64,000 nt of DNA. It comes from Anaeramoeba flamelloides. Taxonomy: Eukaryota > Metamonada > Anaeramoebidae. The DNA lies in assembly GCA_027625915.1 (NCBI GenBank), contig JANTQA010000023.1, forward strand, positions 12,524,001-12,588,000. The letters are read 5' to 3'. Of this stretch, positions 12,060-23,025 are shown piece by piece (the stretch's first letter is position 1; every line of letters begins with the position of its first letter). The position numbers and the translations under genes were made by a program. Below the pieces are notes generated by a model that was not told where the DNA came from, made no database searches, and worked only from the letters and a program-made list of their open reading frames with translations.

Positions 12060-14288
12060 ATGATTTATTTGGATGAAGATGAACCAAATACAAATTCAAA
12101 CTCAACAACAACAACAACAACTTCCTCTTCTTCTTCTTCTTCATCAATAAGCTCAACAACAGCAACAAGCAACAACTCCAAAGCAATAACCCAATCACAA
12201 TATTTTTTCAAAATCTTAAAAAACAAAATCCACAACATCCCAAATAAAAAGAAACAGATCTTATTCACAAGACTTACAAACATGTACCATAAAGAAAAAA
12301 AGCTTGGGCCACGAACCATTTCTCAAATCTTGTTTGGAAACTCCTTACTAATAAGACCATTTAAGCAGCCCTCGATTGGCCCAATTTTTCTAACACAAGG
12401 CAAAAGCTCAAAATTACAATTGGCCCAAGAGCATATTAGCCAACTCAAGAGAGGGATCACTCAAAAGAATTGTTCCGTCTATTTCAGATGCTTTTGTGAC
12501 AAACCTATCAAGCAACTGCCCCCTCTTGTGCAAAAAACGGTTTTTGTGCAAATTGCGCTTTGCAATCAAATCTTGAATTTAAAACCAAACAAGCCGATTA
12601 AAATGGACTTGGCTTGGTTCCAATCAAAAACAAACGAAATTATCTTTAGTGTCTCCAATCGTTTGCCTGCAGATCTTGTTTTGACAATCGTGTGCCAGCC
12701 AATGGTCAATACAACGATCGAGGAATTAATAAAGAAATTTGTGTCAAATAAGACGATGGACAAGAGCGATGCGATTCGGTTAATGCAAAAAAATCAGTTT
12801 GATTTTAAAATTGATCCAAAAAAGGAAATAGCTCAGACAATTTCAAAACAAACAAAACCAACGACAGTGTCAAGTAATAAAGATGGAATAAGAAGCATGA
12901 TTGTGAAGGAACAAATTTTTCAAAATAATTCCAACCGTTTAAAATTCAATCTTAATTTGGATTCAAACCAAATAAGTATCCATCCCACGAAGAACCAAAA
13001 TTTAAAAAATAATGAAATTTCTATTAATTTACTAAGCGACACATTCTCGCTAAGGTGCCCCTTATCTAGAAAACGAATTAAGACACCAAGTAGATCAATT
13101 AAATGTAAGCATCTTCAGTGCTTTGATTTGGCACAATTTATCAAATTTGCTGAATTTAGTAAAAAATGGATTTGCCCGTGCTGTAATATCAAAATCAAGA
13201 TTAACGAATTGATAATCGACGGCTTTGTTCAAGAAATAATTTCAAAGTGTACAAAGAAAAATGAAGATGTTACAGTTTTCCCAAATGGAAACTGGTCTTT
13301 TGAAAAGATTGAGAATGTTACAAATAAAGTACAAAAGCCCAAGATGAAGCCAATTGATATCGTGATCAACCCTGAAATTGAAGATTTTCAAGATTTGTTT
13401 GAAATAATAAACCCAAATACTTTTCAAAATAATCAAGAAAATCATGGTCAACAAGAAATTAACAATAATAAAAATGATAATGATAATAATATTAATAATA
13501 GCAATACTATTACTAATAATAATAATACCATCACTACCACTAATAATAATACTAATACTAATTTTTATAATTTGCCAAATAATAATAGTAGTTTACAGGG
13601 GCCTTTGCAATTGGAAATGAACTCAATGAATTTTTCTTCCTTTCCAAATAATTTAAATAACCAAGAAAATTTAAATTCGAATGTGACCATTAGAAAAAGG
13701 CAGTTTCATCAAACATTACCCCAACAGAAGCAATCTACACATCAAATACAACAACCTATACATCCCCAACAGCAGTCTATAAATCATCGGCCACAATCAC
13801 AACAGAAAAACAATCATCAAATACAACAATCACAGCAACAGCAACAACAACAGCAACAACAATATATACCATTACAGCAACCCCAACAGCAACCAAATCC
13901 ACAATATCACCAATATTATCAACCACAATTACAATATCAGTACCAAATGCCACAATTAAATGATTTTCAATTTACAAATTTAAATTATGATTTTAGTTTA
14001 TTTAATAATAGCAATAATAGTAATAATAATATCAATACTACTACTGCTACTAATAATAATAAAATCAGAAGAATGTTAACAACCCCACCCGAAATTTCAT
14101 TTAATAATATTAATAATCAATTCATCCAACAAACCCCCTTTATTTATCCTCATCAGTTGACATCTGAATTGGGTAATATTAATTTTAATACGAATCATAA
14201 CCTTAATCCGAATCCTAATCCTAATCCCAATTCTAACATTACATATAACCAAAAAGCTATAAACGATCAAGCACCATCATTTAATTAA
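12060..14288 (+). CDS. PIAS-like SP-RING (MIZ zinc finger) protein, putative SUMO E3 ligase
   Basis: Single visible exon, 742 residues from the ATG at 12060 (an in-frame stop lies just upstream). An SP-RING spans about residues 325-395, with Cys333, Cys349, His351, Cys354, Cys372 and Cys375, and the family signatures KHLQCFD, WICPCC and LIIDGF. This closely follows PIAS/Siz proteins. Residues ~95-230 (NCSVYFRCFCDK... through LVLTIVCQPM) fit the preceding PINIT region. In characterised members PINIT and SP-RING bind the substrate and UBC9~SUMO, acting in the nucleus. The N-terminus is an acidic start plus Thr/Ser runs. The C-terminal half is Asn- and Gln-rich (poly-Gln near residues 595-605). 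No SAP domain is visible; it may be absent or on an unseen upstream exon. Confidence 0.9.
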   Translation: MIYLDEDEPNTNSNSTTTTTTSSSSSSSSISSTTATSNNSKAITQSQYFFKILKNKIHNIPNKKKQILFTRLTNMYHKEKKLGPRTISQILFGNSLLIRPFKQPSIGPIFLTQGKSSKLQLAQEHISQLKRGITQKNCSVYFRCFCDKPIKQLPPLVQKTVFVQIALCNQILNLKPNKPIKMDLAWFQSKTNEIIFSVSNRLPADLVLTIVCQPMVNTTIEELIKKFVSNKTMDKSDAIRLMQKNQFDFKIDPKKEIAQTISKQTKPTTVSSNKDGIRSMIVKEQIFQNNSNRLKFNLNLDSNQISIHPTKNQNLKNNEISINLLSDTFSLRCPLSRKRIKTPSRSIKCKHLQCFDLAQFIKFAEFSKKWICPCCNIKIKINELIIDGFVQEIISKCTKKNEDVTVFPNGNWSFEKIENVTNKVQKPKMKPIDIVINPEIEDFQDLFEIINPNTFQNNQENHGQQEINNNKNDNDNNINNSNTITNNNNTITTTNNNTNTNFYNLPNNNSSLQGPLQLEMNSMNFSSFPNNLNNQENLNSNVTIRKRQFHQTLPQQKQSTHQIQQPIHPQQQSINHRPQSQQKNNHQIQQSQQQQQQQQQQYIPLQQPQQQPNPQYHQYYQPQLQYQYQMPQLNDFQFTNLNYDFSLFNNSNNSNNNINTTTATNNNKIRRMLTTPPEISFNNINNQFIQQTPFIYPHQLTSELGNINFNTNHNLNPNPNPNPNSNITYNQKAINDQAPSFN

Positions 14289-14648
14289 TTATTTTTTGAT
14301 TCGACAAATAATTTTGATCAAACCAAAAAAAATACTGAAATTGATTTTTATTTTAATTCAATTTTAAATCAAACAAAAAAATGAAATTAATATTTTGATA
14401 AAATAAACTACATTTTTTAATTTATTGATTTTTATGTATTTTGTTATTTTTTCTTTCAGTACAATTTTTTTGTACAAATTTTGAATATTCACTATTATAT
14501 ACTCTTCTGGGATTATTGTTAAAAAAAAAAAAAAAAAAAGGCACAAGTACAACCAAAAAGAATTCAGAAAAAAGAATTAAGGTAAAAATAATTAAGAGAC
14601 TATTGTAAACATTTTTTCAGTCAACATGGTACAGTTTTATCGAAGAAA

Positions 14649-15351
14649 TAAACTATTTTTCAAACAAAAGGGCACACCTCTCAAATCATCAATATCATTG
14701 AATTTGATTGTTAATAAGAGAATTACTTATTGGTGATTTTCATTTTAATTATTCATTTTTTCATTTTTTGCTTTTTTTATTTTTGGATATTGAACAGTTG
14801 GAAAATGAAAAAGCAAGATCAGAAAAAACCAATTTGGAAATAATCTACCTGTGTATAAACTGAAACAGTTTAAGTTTGATTTTGAATGAGTTAGAAATAG
14901 GAATTAAGAAAGACCATTATTGGATTGATGCATGGAACAAAGAAAAGAGAAATAAAGAAAAAACATTCCAACAAAATACCAGATGAATTGTGGCTTTATA
15001 TTGAATATGAGACTTTAAAGAACAAAAGTTTGATGTGTAAAGAATTATCAATAAAATGTTGAGAACTTTTTCCCAATTCGCCTTGTTCAAAGGTTTTTAT
15101 TGGCTTTATACTTTTTTTCATTACAATTTACAAAACGAGATTTCTCATTTCAAATGAAAGGGCACACCAATTTTTAAAATATTGAATTATAATTTTTATT
15201 GTTTAGTTTTAATGAGTTTTAAAGATTCAGTTGAGTGTTTTTTTATGTTTTAAAGCGTTTCTTAGATTTTAGAATGATACTACGATTAATTTGATTCATT
15301 TATGAATAATTCTTGAAATTTTTTGTGCCCTTTTATTTGAAAAAGAGTTTA
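14649..15351. repeat. TIR-like repeat with GGGCACACC ends
   Basis: The left end TAAACTATTTTTCAAAC followed by AAAAGGGCACACC is mirrored at the right end (reverse complement TAAACTCTTTTTCAAAT then AAAAGGGCACA). A third, direct copy of the motif lies inside at 15134-15170 (TCATTTCAAATGAAAGGGCA), suggesting a nested or tandemly inserted second copy. No coding capacity is seen. Confidence 0.5.
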
Positions 15352-15458
15352 GAACATATTCTATTGGGTTATATCAAATATTCTTCCTAATGGTTTTTCA
15401 ATTTTTAAATCTGATCATTTTTTCTAATTTAGTCAATTTTTTTTTTTGAAATTTACTT

Positions 15459-15497
<39 letters not shown>

Positions 15498-16455
15498 TCC
15501 TTTGAAAGTCCAAATTAACATTAATAAAATTGAGGCTTTGTATTTATTTTTCAAATCAATACCTTTTCAACTAAAAAATCTTTTTGACAACAATTTTAAT
15601 TTCCTAAAGAAATTGAGAAATTTGGTACCAGAATTTCCAATGTAAGGTGACCAATTTTTTTTTTTTTTTTTTTTTTTGGTATTTATGGTTTGTCCAGGTA
15701 TCTGTTTTATGAATCTCAACTCTAACCCAAAGTTTATTATTTCTCGTATTTCTAAATAATCTAATTTTGGTTGATTCTTATTTAAATAAACTGAATTTTT
15801 CATTTTTTTCCTCCTTTGAGTGAAATGGAGTTTACTTTGACAATTTTGTTAAGAATAAATTGTAAATAAACTTAGTTTCAGTTAAAGGTGCCCAACTAAT
15901 TTACACAAATATAAATTACTTTTTAGAATTGATCATTGAAGAACAAACAAGAAATAAATAGAATTATACATATCGGAGGATAATTGATACCCTAATGAAA
16001 TAAAGCTATAAAATCAATAGATTTTCGTAAAAAAATGAAAAAATCAAATTCTTATCTCACTATTGAGAAAAATAAAAAAGTTCATTTTGCTTTTAAATTG
16101 AAGATCGGAATGAAAATTCCAAAAGAAACAAAAAACGATTTCTCTAGGATCATTTCTTCTGTTTCAAAAACATTACAATAAGAAATTTTTACCCACTGGC
16201 TATCAAACATGATATAATAAAAAATTTACAAATGAATTGGGTATCAAAAATGGAAATAAAAAAAACAAAAATGGAAAAAAATGATTTCAATTTTGAAATT
16301 TCCATAATAATTTTTTTTATCTTCTATTATCCATTCAAACACTTTAAACCCATTTAATTTACTCATTATAACTGCCACCCTTTGACTGGATAATATTTTA
16401 TGTAACTTCTCCCTTTTATAAACTATTTTTCCTTGGTAATGTTAAATCCAACCTT
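15351..16455. repeat. Repeat E, copy 1 (two blocks)
   Basis: Block 15351-15840 matches 21137-21487 plus 22413-22605 ('tgaaagtccaaattaacatt' and 'ggctttgtatttatttttca' are shared). Block 15870-16455 matches 53275-53850 ('aaaatcaatagattttcgt'-type motifs, then the 'ccattcaaac' segment). Whether the two blocks form one element is not settled. Confidence 0.6.
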
Positions 16456-17319
16456 ATTAAAAAATTTTTTAATATACTCAATATTTGAAAACACTTCAAA
16501 AAAAAAAAAAGATACTAAAATCTTAAGAATGCTCGATAAAAGAGTTTTTTAATCTAAAAAGATGAGAAACTTGATAAGAATTTAGTTTGTCTTGATATGT
16601 AACATAATAATTGGGTGAAATTTCGAGAATCCCTTTATTTTTTTAATCTCTTCTCAAATTGACTTCCTCTTAATATGAAAAACAAAATAAAATTATAATT
16701 AAGTTTTTGGTTTGTTTTTTTCATCGAAAATTCAACAAAATCAGATCAAGAAATTAACTTTTGTACAAATACAGTAAATTTGAAAAATTATAAATATTAT
16801 TAACAATTGCAACTTGAAATAGTTTTAAAAAGTCCTCACTTCACTAGTATGAAAAAATACAATTGAAGTTTTTTCGTTAAATATCACTAATATATGGATT
16901 AATATCTAATTAACGATAATAAAGTTGTTCTATAAAATAATCAACCTTCCAGAACTTCAAATTCCTGAACGCCAAAGTATTTATTGTTGGAAATAGAGTC
17001 ATAATTTTAAAATTCCCCTGTCCAGTAAAAAAAAGGTATTTTTTGGGAGAAATATTCAAAATTTTCAATAAATGGATTGTAGTTTTATTTAACTCTGGGA
17101 TATTTACTTTAATAGAAAATACATAATGGGTTTAAAAATTCCATATTCATTGAATAAAATTCAAATAAAGAAAAAAAAAAAATATTAATGATAAGCGCAC
17201 GTATGTTTCCTAGATTTTCCAGCACTCAAAGTAAATAATACAATCAAAGATTTTACTCTACTATTTCAAATTAAAAAAAAAAAAAAAAAAAAAGGGGGAA
17301 CGAAAGTGTTATAGAGTGT

Positions 17320-17720
17320 CTTAGAGTGTTGTAGGTGCTATAAAATGTACTAGGCTTTCCAAAATTTTAAAATCTATAGATTTTCCTTGATTCTTTTGAA
17401 TCCTGGAAAACATAACGAAAGTGCCAGTCAAGTGCCGTAGAGTGTCGTCAAGTGTCTAGGGTTTTTTATTTCAAAAATAAAAAAAAAATCCAATGGTGGT
17501 TATCTTGGGGTTTTCTGTTTTATTTGTTAAGTGTTCTAGGTTTTCTCGAGGGTTTCTATTTTATTTGTTAAGTCTATTAGGTTTTTTAAATAAACAGAAA
17601 ACTCGAGAAAGCCTAAAGAAAGTTTCCCTGTTTTTTTTTTTACTTTTTGAAATAAACAGAAAATGTTTTAAATTTTCGGTTTATTTCAAAAACAAAAAAA
17701 AAACAAAAGTGAAAATCAAA
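17320..17720. repeat. Fold-back repeat, copy 2
   Basis: Holds 'gtgccgtagagtgtcgtcaa' and 'gttttctgttttatttgtta', followed by the inverted 'actttttgaaataaacagaa' core. All are shared with 51.53-52.14 kb. The open frame at 17493-17804 is part of this repeat. Confidence 0.6.
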
Positions 17721-18415
17721 AAAAAAAAAAACAATTGTATCAATTTAAAAACAATAAATAATTCTCTTATAGTCAAAATCATTGATTTACTTTTTATAAG
17801 ATAATTATTAAATTTAAAATTCTTTTGTAGATATTTAAATAAACTCATAACTGTGAAAAAAAGTTTTTCAAATTTTTTACTATTAATTTTTTATAACTAT
17901 TAATATACATTTGAAAATTGAATTTTCCAACTTAAATTCTGAAATATCTTGAAAAATATTTTTTGATTAAAGATATTTTATTAACCAATAGTGTTTATTA
18001 TCAGTGAAGGTATCAGAAAGAAAATAATCAGCAAATATTTTAATGTTTTTTTGAAAAAAATATTTATGATTGTTTGGTATATTTTCTTAGGACTTGTTTA
18101 GTGATGTTTAAAAGTAGAGACTAAAAGAAAAAACATAAAAAATTCAAAAAAGTACCATTTTTGACTCAAAAATTTTTAATACAGTTATTTTAATAATAAA
18201 TGGGAAATATTTTCACTTCCTTTTCCTATTGTTCTTTTCCAACAAATTTAAGAAATCAACTAAAATTCAAAAATTTCCACAAAGTTAAAATGGTTAAAGC
18301 AATCACAATAATATAATTTCATTCAAATTGGTAATAATTTTGATTTTTGAAAAATATGAAAATTATTTTTTCATCTTTTAATTTTTTTTTTTCATTTCAT
18401 TTGATTTTTTGAATT

Positions 18416-18591
18416 AAGGGGCTAATTTCTAAAAAATTTTTTTACCTAAATTTAATAGAGATTGATAAAATTTTTTGCCAATTATTTAGATTTGAAAAAC
18501 CCTGTTTATTTTCAATATTAAAAATATTTCTAGATAATAAATTCTTATTTAGAAATTGGTCAAAAAAAAAAATAATAGAGACCAGTCCCTT
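18416..18591. repeat. Element D, copy 1 (short, internally deleted form)
   Basis: 176 bp. Its left half matches the reverse complement of the right end of the 942-bp copy at 21484-22425 ('aaatttaatagagatt...ttttttgcc'). Its right half matches the reverse complement of that copy's left end ('taatagagaccagtccc'). It therefore consists of the two ends joined without the interior. Confidence 0.6.
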
Positions 18592-20002
18592 ATCGTAACC
18601 TGTTTGGTTCGATTGAAATTTTTTTTTCACAGATAAATATTCGGTTAAAGTTTCGTAGTTCAAAATGGAAGAACTCAAATAAAATTAGTTGATAGTATCT
18701 AACTTTCATTTTTCGATCAATATTCCTAAATAGAATTTTTTCAAATTTAGCAATGCATTTTTTTGTTTTGCTCTCTCCAAAATTTTTAACACCCCCTTTA
18801 TTTATTATTATTGATAATTATTTATTTTTTGTGTTTTGTGGGTATTGTAATTTAACAAAAATTGTTAACATTTCGTTTAGTGAATGGTTTTAATTTGGTA
18901 AATCTTTGAGAATTTATTAAATTAGATTTTTTTTTCAAAAATTGAATTTTGGTGTGTTAAAAATTTTGAATTGGAGTTTATATTGAAATTCGTGATCTTT
19001 ATTTATTTTTTTGGTCCTTTTTTATTCTTTATATGTGGGGCGAGTGAAGAACCCTAAACAAAAGAATTAGAGATGACATTATTGAAAAAAGTTATCAACA
19101 GAAATCTTATTTCTTTTGAATTTCAAAGAACAGTATGTGTATACAAGATCTAAGAAACTCTAACAAATATGAAAAGATGAAATTTGTAATGTATCTTCAG
19201 AATTCATTTGGAGTGTATACCCTTAAGAGGGAATTTAAATTCATTTAATTGAAGAAAAGTAAAAAGATATTGCTGGTATTTGAATAATAAATGAGAAAAC
19301 ATTTTCACTTCATCTTCACTTTCTTTTTGAACCATAGAAACTCGCAAAGAAATAGTTTGTAATTTGTGTTTCAGTTATGATATAAATAGGTATATATTGA
19401 TACAAATTGGTATATATTCGATTTATTGGTAGAACTAAGAATCCTCAAAATCTAAGCAATAGATCTCAGTATGGAAAAGATGATAATCAGCTGAAATTTA
19501 ATCCCGTTTGAATTTCAAATACCATATGACTTTTTTACCCTCTTTTCGATCCATAGGAACCATTTGGATTATCTAAACAGAGCTGAGTTAAAATTATTTG
19601 TGGGGTATTAGTTGTTTGGAAATAATATTTGTCGTTGTAATTTGTATTTTTTGTTGGTTTGTGAAAAAAAAAAATTGAAAATTTAGTTGTTTTAACAAAA
19701 AATTATAGAAATCAAAAAAAAGTTTTCTCAAAATTAAAGAGAAAAGAAACAACAAAAAAGTAAGATGGACTAAAAAAGGATTTTGTTTTTAATTTAATTA
19801 TCAACGAAGAAGGAAATTAAAAAAGAAAAAAACTAAAAAATTTATTGGATTAAAGATGAAGAGAGCGCAATTCTAAGAGACAACAGGAAAGCAAAAATTA
19901 ATTTTGTTGTGCCAAAAAATAAATGAGATTGTGAGGGAAAGAGAGGAAATACATATTCTTTTGTTTTGTGAAGAAGAAAAACATTTATTAAAAATTGTTT
20001 GT

Positions 20003-20346
20003 TTATCCACCACCAATTAAAATGTTGTTGATTGCAAGAAAGATTAATTTAATTAAAAAGCCAATAATCCCCATAGCAGCGAAGCCTACAAGTGTGGCAA
20101 GTGAAACTTGTTTAAATTCTTTTTTTTGAGAAGGGAGAAAAACAAAAAAAGAAATCAAAAAGAAGAAAAGAAAAGAAGTTTTTTTTTTTTTTTGAAAATC
20201 ATGTCGTTTTTTTGTTTATTCAGAATAAGGGTCAAATTGTAATTACCTTTTCGATCTGGTTTTGTGCACTTTATAAAAAAACTTTTACTTTCTTTATAAA
20301 ATTGTTCAAGTGGTTGAATGACATTTTCAGAAATTTGTTTTTCCAT
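20003..20346 (-). CDS. SEC61G: SEC61 gamma subunit (protein-conducting channel), two exons
   Basis: Exon 1 is complement(20247..20346), starting at ATG (MEKQISENVI). A 128-bp intron, complement(20119..20246), has GTAATT and AAG ends. Exon 2 is complement(20003..20118). The spliced product is 71 residues, matching the family's ~68. The family signature CTKPDRKEF spans the splice junction (the Glu codon is split), followed by the single C-terminal membrane helix (LATLVGFAAMGIIGFLIKLI) and the conserved end INNILIGGG. SEC61 gamma/SSS1 is the tail-anchored clamp helix of the ER translocon. Only exon 1 sits in an obvious open frame, which reads into the intron, so an intron-blind scan would miss the membrane segment. 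Confidence 0.95.
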
Positions 20347-20567
20347 TTTCAAAGTAAATCAAAGCAAAGAAAAAAATAAGAAAAATGAATTGAAAAATAT
20401 TTTTTGTTGAAATATGTAAAAAAAAAGGTGCATTAGTTGTTAATTTGAATAAAATCATCCGAGCAAATTGTTTGATTTTTTTTCATATTATAAGTTATCC
20501 CATCAAATACGATTGATATCTTCAATGATTATTGAGTTGGGATATTTTTTGCATAAATTTCAAGATA

Positions 20568-20764
20568 CAGTCAGTTTCACTTTTAAGGTACAAACTTTCA
20601 ACAAAATTTAAGGCACAAAAAAAATCTCAAATTAAGACACAAAATTCAGATTCTAGTAAAATTATTTGTATATAAAAAAATACAAAAAAATATGCTTTAA
20701 TTTGTGATTTTTTTGTGCCTTAAATTTTGTTGAAAGTTTGTTTCATAATAGTGGAACAGACTTT
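20568..20764. repeat. Family A repeat, copy 5
   Basis: Starts CAGTCAGTTTCACTTTTAAG after TA and ends with the complement, slightly diverged (GTGGAACAGACTT). The ~195-bp length and the inverted arms fit the family. It lies ~220 bp upstream of the SEC61G start codon. Confidence 0.85.
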
Positions 20765-21136
20765 ATTGTTTTTATTTGTTTTTTTATAATATACATAAGA
20801 ATACCTGAAAAATTGTGATTTTGTATGAAAATAATAATTAAAAAGAGAATTATTGGTCATCTTTTATAATGTGTTGTTCTTGAACAAAAAAAAATATTTT
20901 TTTCTTTTCCAATTATTCTTATTTAAATGTTTCATTTTAATAAAAATATTTTAAAATTCAAATGATGGGCATGGATGAAATGGAATGATGAAATGCCTAT
21001 TCCAGTTATATTAATCCTTTAAAATAATCAACAGTTTAATAAGTATATAGTATTTTCAATTATAAAAAAAAAAGGAATAGTTTCTGGTAAATATCTTACT
21101 CTTTTTCAGTCAAAATATATTATTTTTATTATTGAA

Positions 21137-22605
21137 ATAGAGCAAATTCTATTAGCGATATAAAATATTCTTCCTAATAATTTTTCATTTGGAGATTAGG
21201 TTTTTTTTTTATAATTTTTCAAATTTTTTTTTAATATTTTGTTTTTTCTTCTTTTTTTTATCTTATTTCCTTTCTTCTTTCTTTTTCAAAAAAGTCAATT
21301 GGAAAAAAAAAAAATTCCTCTGAAAGTCCAAATTAACATTAATAAAATTATGGCTTTGTATTTATTTTTCAAATGAATTTAGTTACAATTCAAAATCTTA
21401 TTGTCAACAATTTTAATTTCTTGAAAGAACTTGAGAAATTTTGTCAGATACATTCCAATGAAAGGGTTCCAAATTTTTTTTTTAAATGACTAGTCTCTAT
21501 TAATTTTTGTTTTTTGACCAATAACTAAAAAAGTAATCCTTATCTTGAAATATGTTTAACATTGAAAATAGACAGTGTTTTTGAATGTTAGAATTTTTAG
21601 TTCTTGTTTTTTTAAAATTTTACAATTCGGTCAAAAAAAGTTTATTTTAAAAATTTTTTTTTAAAAAAAATATCTTTAATAGATGAGAATTTTTTGATCA
21701 ATTTTAGATTTAATTATTTTCTCAAAAATAATATTTATTCTCATTTTGAAAAACGAAAAAATAATTTAAAACTAGTGAATATTTTCCCTTTCACTTCTGT
21801 TCATCCAACTTGTCTCTATAAGAACACAATTTGTTTTATCAATAATTACTTTTTTCAAAAAATAGTTCTTATTCTTTTCTTTGATTTTTTTTGACTCTGA
21901 CAAAAACTTTTAGAATAATAATTTGGGAATACTTGAAAAAACTTCAAATTCAACAAAAAAGCAAGAGTGTAAACTCAAAAAGTATATTCATGATTAAAAA
22001 GAATAGTACAAGAAAAGAAAGAAAATCTTTTATTTTGAGTAAAGCATATATTGCATATTTTTTTCGAATCAAACTGTTATTTCATGTAAATACAAAAAAA
22101 GCTTTTCAGGTTTATTTGTCAAACTATTTTTTGTAGGTCTTCCACAAACACAACAAGGTTTTGCTTTCTTGCTCATTTTTTTTTTTATATTTTTTATATT
22201 TTTGCAAAAAGTTGAAAAAAAACAACTTTCAAAAAAGTGAAAAAATTGAAAAATTTTTTTAATTCTATAAAAACAATAACTAAATTTAATGAGTGTCATT
22301 TATCGAGATTTCATTACTATACAAAGAAGTTTTTCACTTTGATTTCAAATCTAAGTAATAGGCAAAAAAGATTCCTAAATCTCTATTAAATTTCCCTAAA
22401 AAAATTAAATATGGACTAGTTACTTAACATTTTTTTTTTTTGAAAATTTATCGTTTTTATCAAAGTATTTCTATTCTGAATATCAACTCTAATCAACGGT
22501 TATTAAATCTCATATTTCGAAACAATCTTTGATTTATTGACTGATTCTTAAAAAAAAAATAGAATTTTTCATTTTTTGTTTGGCCATTTCAGTGAAATAG
22601 AGTTT
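21137..22605. repeat. Repeat E, copy 2, split by an insertion
   Basis: The two flanks (21137-21487 and 22413-22605) align with consecutive parts of 15351-15840. The ~940 bp between them has no counterpart there. The insertion point is within the homopolymeric T stretch of repeat E. Confidence 0.6.
21484..22425. repeat. Element D, copy 2 (long form), inserted in repeat E
   Basis: The ends are AAATGACTAGTCTCTATTAA on the left and, reverse-complemented, AAGTAACTAGTCC on the right. Subterminal TTTTTTGACC and TTTTTTGCC motifs are arranged as inverted repeats. It shares both ends, but not the interior, with 18416-18591. The interior has small frames and no recognised transposase, so it looks like a non-autonomous DNA transposon. 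Confidence 0.55.
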
Positions 22606-23025
22606 AATATTAATTAACATAAAAAAACGTTTAATATTTTGTAATTTATTTTTTTAGCCAATAATCCGTTTGATAAATTTACATATTATTTAAAAAAAAA
22701 TTGTTTTTTTTTTTTTTTTTTTTTTTTCATTCCATTTGATTAATAATCCCAAAATTAATTTATAAAGAAAAGGAAAAAAAAGAAAGAAGAAAAGGAAAAG
22801 GAAGAGAAAAAAGAAAAATAAAAAATAAAAAATAAAAAATAAAAAATAATATTTAAAAAATAAATAAATAATAAAAATAAAAAGAATTGATATTCGTGTT
22901 TACTTTTAAATAGTCCCCAAATATTTTGCAACAGCTTTTGATTTGAGTTATTGTATTAAGCAAAGTTGTATTCAAAATAAACTATAAATGTTTAATCCGA
23001 GATTTGAGATCAAAATAAGAAAATT

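Larger units (their letters stand above)
14289..20002. other. Long intergenic spacer with repeats
   Basis: No gene supported over 5.7 kb. The contents are a TIR-like repeat with GGGCACACC motifs (14.65-15.35 kb), repeat E copy 1 (15.35-16.46 kb), fold-back repeat copy 2 (17.32-17.72 kb) and the short element D copy 1 (18.42-18.59 kb). Long T or A homopolymers occur at 14520, 15463, 15656 and 17273. A weak similarity between 18.24-18.40 kb and 44.75-44.92 kb was also noticed. Confidence 0.6.
20347..23025. other. Intergenic spacer with nested repeats
   Basis: Contains family A copy 5 and repeat E copy 2, which is interrupted by element D copy 2. A purine-rich AAAAATn run (22756-22900) precedes the 3' end of the giant CH gene. 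A small frame at 22069-22299 (-) inside element D has a KPCCVC motif but is not accepted as a gene. Confidence 0.6.

Noticed and set aside
18442-18678. 78-codon minus-strand frame
   Set aside because: It overlaps the short element D copy and has no homologue that I recognise.
21484-22425. Element D as a virus-derived or LTR element
   Set aside because: The ends are inverted, not direct, repeats. The copies vary by internal deletion, and there are no reverse transcriptase, integrase or capsid motifs.
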